Source: Gigantopelta aegis (taxonomy: Eukaryota > Mollusca > Gastropoda > Neomphalida > Peltospiridae). Taken from it: DNA of 64,000 nucleotides. The stretch is from assembly GCF_016097555.1 (NCBI RefSeq), contig NC_054701.1, positions 1,960,091-2,024,090 on the forward strand, written 5' to 3'. The notes under the pieces were generated by a model. That model searched no databases. It had not been told where the DNA came from and worked only from the letters and a program-made list of their open reading frames with translations. Position 1 is the stretch's first letter; each line of letters starts with the position of its first letter. This document shows, piece after piece, positions 59,550 to 64,000 of the stretch. Both the position numbers and the translations under genes were made by a program.

Positions 59550-59965
59550 GGAAGACTGGGTTAGAAGCAGAGTGGAACCTTTTTTGTCACCTCGCAGGGC
59601 AAAAGTGCCTGTGACGGCATTGGAGGTACAGTTAAGAGGCTTCTGACAAAAGCCAGTCTTCAGCGTCCATACAGTGATCCAATTCTTACAATATAGACAA
59701 TCATGTCATTCTGCACAGAAAACATCCCGGGCATTCGATTTTTCAAAGTTACACCAGAGGAGGTTACCAATTGTGAAACTGAGCTCAAAGGAAGGTTTCA
59801 AAAGGCTAAGACAATCAAAGGAACACTTCAGTTTTACCGATTACATACATTTAAGTGGAGTGCTTAAGCTGACCCACCAGAGTTGGCATCTGTCTCAAAT
59901 GTGGAGGAGGAAATGGCAGACGAGTTGAAAGCTGTTACACCAGTGATCAAAAAGCAAAACTATGT
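59550..59965 (+). pseudogene. Broken fragment of a repeat-associated protein gene
   Basis: Stretches such as GKSACDGIGGTVKRLLTKAS, NIPGIRFFKVTPEEVTNCE and LKGRFQKAKTIKGTLQFY read like a coding sequence found in many copies in invertebrate genomes, probably from a transposable element or a repeatedly copied gene. The fragment is broken by a few interruptions. It sits in reverse direction in the 5' region of the BTB-ZF gene. Family assignment is from memory and uncertain. Confidence 0.4.
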
Positions 59966-61395
59966 GTGTTGTGTCTAATTCAAGGAGAATGTATAGTATC
60001 AGCAAAGGTGACACCAATAGAATAGCAAGACTTTGGAAGAAGTGGGTTGTTGATGACTGATGCATCCAACATGCATTAAACAATGTTTAATATGTGCAAA
60101 GCATACATTATTGCCTCAGGTATGCATACTTTGATTGAATAATGCTGACCTATAAAGAATATTACACCTCTAGATTTTCTACATGTTGTTACTAACATCC
60201 TGGGCTATAATTCTGACTAAAGGTCATTTCAAGATCACGTGATACACAAGGTCAATTTCAAGGTCAAACAAAAGGCCAAAAGGTCAGGAACCCTTGAGTT
60301 AAGCCTATACTAAAAGTAATGATTTGGATTCCTTCTGGAATTCCGTTTCCAGCAACACCAACATTATGAAGATTGGCCTACTGGTTGCTGAAATATTGGG
60401 GTCTAAAGATTGGCGGCCACGCCCGTTTTGACCAAAAATGTAAAATTTCGAAGGGTCATATTTCCAAAAGTATTGGTCCGATGAAGCTGAAGTGTTATAT
60501 TTAGGCGTTTGAGACCAAAACAAATATGTATACCAATTTTTATCAAAATCGGAATCGGTCTGGTTACACCCATTGGGTTAAATGACATGGAATGACCCAG
60601 AGACTGTAACTGGCACATGCATATTCCACTGAAGTCACACCGTTTGTTACTAGGTGTGATAATGGGGCAGCCGTACTCCGAATCTCTCGACTCAGATGCT
60701 CTGACAGTGGTGTCATTGAAAAAACAGTGAGATCGCTGCTTTCTTTATTACTTAACAACTAATTGAGTAATTAACCTACTTTTACCAGTCATCAATTTCT
60801 CAAAGCCACAAGTCATATAACTAGTTGCATTCTGTAACAATCGTCGTCTGCTTGCATTTTCTTTTAAGTTTGTTCATCTCACATGTGAACTGTTTACAGT
60901 CAAATGTCAGCAACTCTTTTGATGGTGCTCACAATACCAGTACAGCATTGATTTCAGATCATGCAATTCATATCTACCTTATTTTATTTTAACACAATAT
61001 TAATACCGACACATAAAGACAATGTTTCTATATAAAAGTCTATATTGGGACCCAAAAGATATATATATTGACACAAACGTAATATTGACTCAATTGTTTT
61101 AAAAAATGTATATAAGTTTTCTTTCAAATTACAGTCTTTCAAAATCATAGAAAAAAGGTATTAATGATGTTTCCATATGTATGAGTAGGTAAAGTTCAAT
61201 CTTGGTTTGTTTGCTTGTTTTATTTTTTAACCTCAATTTTGCAAAATGTTTACAAATGTTACAAACATTTGTTTACTTTCTTCATGTAAAAGTTGATGAC
61301 ATCACAAACCTTCTAATTCTATTGTGCATATTACTACGTGCAACAGACACATCCATCAAAAGATCCCACACCAAAACAGAACACCTGTTGGTAAC
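59966..61395. other. Stretch without recognised genes
   Basis: 60150-60620 has long mixed-composition sequence (AAGGTCA repeats at 60220-60290) that may be an old interspersed repeat. I can support no gene here. Confidence 0.4.
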
Positions 61396-61721
61396 GAGCG
61401 GGATGTAGCCCAGTGGTGAAGCACTCGTTTGATACGCAGTCGGTTTCGGATTGCTCCCCGTCGGTTTTGGATCGCTCCCCGTCCTTGCGCCCATTGGGCT
61501 ATTTCTTGTTCCAGCCAGTGCACCACGATTGGTATATCAATAGCCGTGGTATGTGCTAGCCTATCTGTGAGATGGTGCACATAAAAGATCCCATGCTACT
61601 AATGAAAAAAATGTAGCGGGTTTCTTCACTTAAGACTGTCAAAATAACCAAATGTTAGACATCCAATAGTCAATTAATAAATCAATGTGCTCTGGTGATG
61701 TCGTTAAACAAAACAAACAAA
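61396..61721 (+). mobile_element. tRNA-headed SINE (head 1, tail 2)
   Basis: Begins GCGGGATGTAGCCCAGTGGT then GAAGCACTCG (A box) and GGTTTCGGATTGCTCC (B box; a near-copy follows 22 bases later as a small duplication). The body CACCACGATTGGTATATCAA is followed by a different tail, GTCAAAATAACCAAATGTTA, then TAATAAATCAATGTGCTCTG and GTCGTTAAACAAAACAAAC. Confidence 0.88.
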
Positions 61722-62953
61722 CTGATGATAAGTATATTTAGTCTCCATAAGGCCTAAAACTTAAATATGTAGGTAGGTAGGTAGGAATTTTATTTTATTA
61801 TTATTATTTGTTTTTAAATCGAATCAAACTGAGAAACTGTAATCGGCTGAGGTGTTCCGAATTTTGCAAAAAATTAGGAATCATAATTTGTTTTTAAAAT
61901 ATTTTCGTTTATGTTTTTTTGCTTCAAACATTTTAGGGTCAGTACATAAAATTAGGCTAGGTTGGGAAAATGGATACACACATATTTGTTTGTGAGGTCT
62001 AAGTCAGAAACTGAGTAATACAGGGGATATTTCAAAATCTTAGGTAACCAGAAAATGGTTTACGGTACACTTTTTTTTTGCCCAGCAGGGCTACTGATTG
62101 TTTGATGAAGTAAATTATATATATTTATGTAACTCATGTTCACCTTGCCTTTCAACATAATGTGCAGATAGTGACAAATACCAGTTAGCAAACAGCTGGA
62201 ACTTTAATCATGCTTATTAATTTTGATTTAAACAAACATTCTGAGAGCACTGCTAAAACAATACATGTCCCCTACCAGGCATAAAAACATTTCCCTGTCA
62301 AAAATTGGCAAATCCCCATGAACGTCATACTTGATCTTAACTCTACATAATAAATCTATACATAAAATTTCACATCAATATTTTGTGGCATTGTGGAAAA
62401 AAAAGTCCAGGAAACTACACAGGCGGATGGATGGATGGATGGATGGACAGACAGACCTATAGACAGACAAAATATTGATAGTCCACTCCAGTTGGTCCTG
62501 TAGTGGACTGAAAATGACACCATTTGATCTTTGTTACAGCATTTGGCACTTTTAATGCTTGGATTACACTTGGGAACCAATAATTTTAATAAAGAAAATT
62601 AATTAAGAATCGCAATCCTGTAACTTTAATAGTATTATCAAGTTTATACAAAAAATTGGGCGAGAATATACATTGTATATACATACAATGTAGATAATAT
62701 AGGCCCTATATATTTTTAATAAGCATATATATGGATTAAATAATATGTTTTTAATAATAAGATATTTTTAATACAACTTGTGTTCATTTATGATTTAAAA
62801 AACAGGAAACTTGTCTTTTCGGCATTGAACAAAGGGATGTAACTCCTGACAGTTTTATTGCAAAGAACAGAATTATAGGGAACAACAAAACTTAATCACC
62901 CAAACCAGTCTACTGTGTTAAAATCAATTTAAAGACACACAAACACACACTCA

Positions 62954-63036
<83 letters not shown>

Positions 63037-64000
63037 ATCTGATAAAAAGCTGAAAAACTACATGAGTAAAATGTTTACAAAAATAACAAATTTGACCTCT
63101 GAAATACTTGATAACCTGCTGTGCTTATCACTACGCTGACAATATTTCTTGCTGTGAAATGCGACCAGCTTGTATTAATTAATTTTATTTATGTCTATGT
63201 GGTTTTAACTTTAAGTTTATAAAAAAAATGCTTGGTGCTCAATCATCGATTCAATCGAATCAATGCAGTGGACACAATATTTGTTCAATCATGAAACATT
63301 AACACCCCAAAATTAAAATTTATGCTATTAAAATGTGACTATTTGATTAGAAAAGTTCTTAAAATTTCACATTCTACAAAGCGACAAAATATATACATAG
63401 CGATCCTGACGAATTTATAGACTTAATACTTTTGGAACAATAATGTAGGCCTACAATTTTCCAAAATGGCCGACTTAAGAAGTGCCTATGCGTCTTATTT
63501 TATTTATGTACCAGGACAATTCTAATTAAACGATTAAGTCATTTCGTGTTTTTCGTTAGCATACATATATTAACATGCGGTATACCTGTTTCTTTTGAAT
63601 TACCATTAGATAAACAATAAAATCATAATTATTTTAAATATTTGGACGAACACTTTACATGGCTTGTCTCCCCTTGCGTGCACGACTGGGTTTACGCCTG
63701 TTACCTTTCTCATGCAAACGTTAGAAGCGTAACATCTACAAATATCGGTTGGCAATCCAGGTACTCGTGCAATAATTTCTTATTTTTGGTGTGTAACTAC
63801 ACCGTCAAATTAAGCCAGTTAACTTCAGATGTTTGGTAAAAAAAAATTGTTGTAAGTTATTTTTCTGACTTTATTGCGACATATATTTTTGTCATCTTGT
63901 GGGGGTGCACCCCCTCCTTTTGCTACAGCCGGTACAGGTCTGTCAAAAACAGCAGGGGAAGGGACATGTCACATAGCGATGTAGCCCGAGTACTCTGACT
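61722..64000. other. Stretch without recognised genes; simple repeats
   Basis: AT-rich. (TAGG)n near 61771, (GGAT)n then (GACA)n at 62426-62470, and a CT run of about 70 bases at 62955-63027 flanked by CA repeats. The small plus-strand frames (for example from 63464, MADLRSAYAS) are too short to call. The last 100 bases are GC-richer and may be the start of another element. Confidence 0.5.
62955..63027. repeat. (CT)n microsatellite
   Basis: About 36 uninterrupted CT dinucleotides with CA/AC repeats on each side. Confidence 0.97.

Noticed and set aside
63461-63511. Short frame after CAAAATGGCCGAC (possible start of a divergent gene)
   Set aside because: Only about 17 codons before a stop and no donor; the motif could be a YY1-type site but nothing else supports a promoter.

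Overview
The window looks like nuclear DNA of a mollusc, probably a gastropod. Three things suggest this: tRNA-headed SINEs with tails that I associate with molluscan genomes, AT-rich sequence with split genes and long introns, and a Tc1-like transposon. The species call comes from memory of repeat families and is tentative.

Three host genes can be rebuilt exon by exon, with every splice phase agreeing. (1) The 3' end of SMG6/EST1A, the PIN-domain endonuclease of nonsense-mediated mRNA decay, lies on + in five exons from 304 to 11455. The earlier exons lie left of the window. (2) A complete 209-residue thioredoxin/DsbA-fold protein lies on + in four exons from 23516 to 32513. (3) A complete BTB protein with nine C2H2 zinc fingers (891 residues) lies on - in eight coding exons from 59313 down to 38762.

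Nearly half of the window is minisatellite. Large arrays lie at 881-4568, 7451-9834, 12817-14131, 17129-18836, 23832-26652, 26693-27510, 29059-32429, 32572-33891, 35125-36135, 41406-43445, 47132-54318 and 54958-57633. They fill introns, 3' flanks and intergenic DNA.

The main discovery is that four of these arrays are built from real splice junctions. The SMG6 array repeats the last bases of an exon plus its 5' splice site about 44 times. A BTB-ZF array repeats 40 exon bases plus its 5' splice site about 57 times. Two arrays in the thioredoxin-like gene repeat the 3' splice sites of exons 2 and 4, with 5 and about 29 exon bases. In each case the copy nearest the exon is the one that gives the correct reading frame. 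A fifth, short and decayed case lies beside the BTB-ZF exon at 40907-40990. The SMG6 unit is 54 bp and open, so each further donor would add exactly 18 codons inside the PIN domain.

Mobile DNA includes a near-whole Tc1-like element at 44264-45868 with one nonsense codon, sitting inside an older retroposon-like repeat. A 1.7-kb TIR element at 52214-53912 sits inside a minisatellite. There are five recognisable SINEs plus a truncated one, built from two tRNA-like heads and three tails, and a few foldback/MITE-like pieces. I recognised no retrovirus, LTR element, Polinton or toxin gene. Everything here was read by eye; no database search was run.
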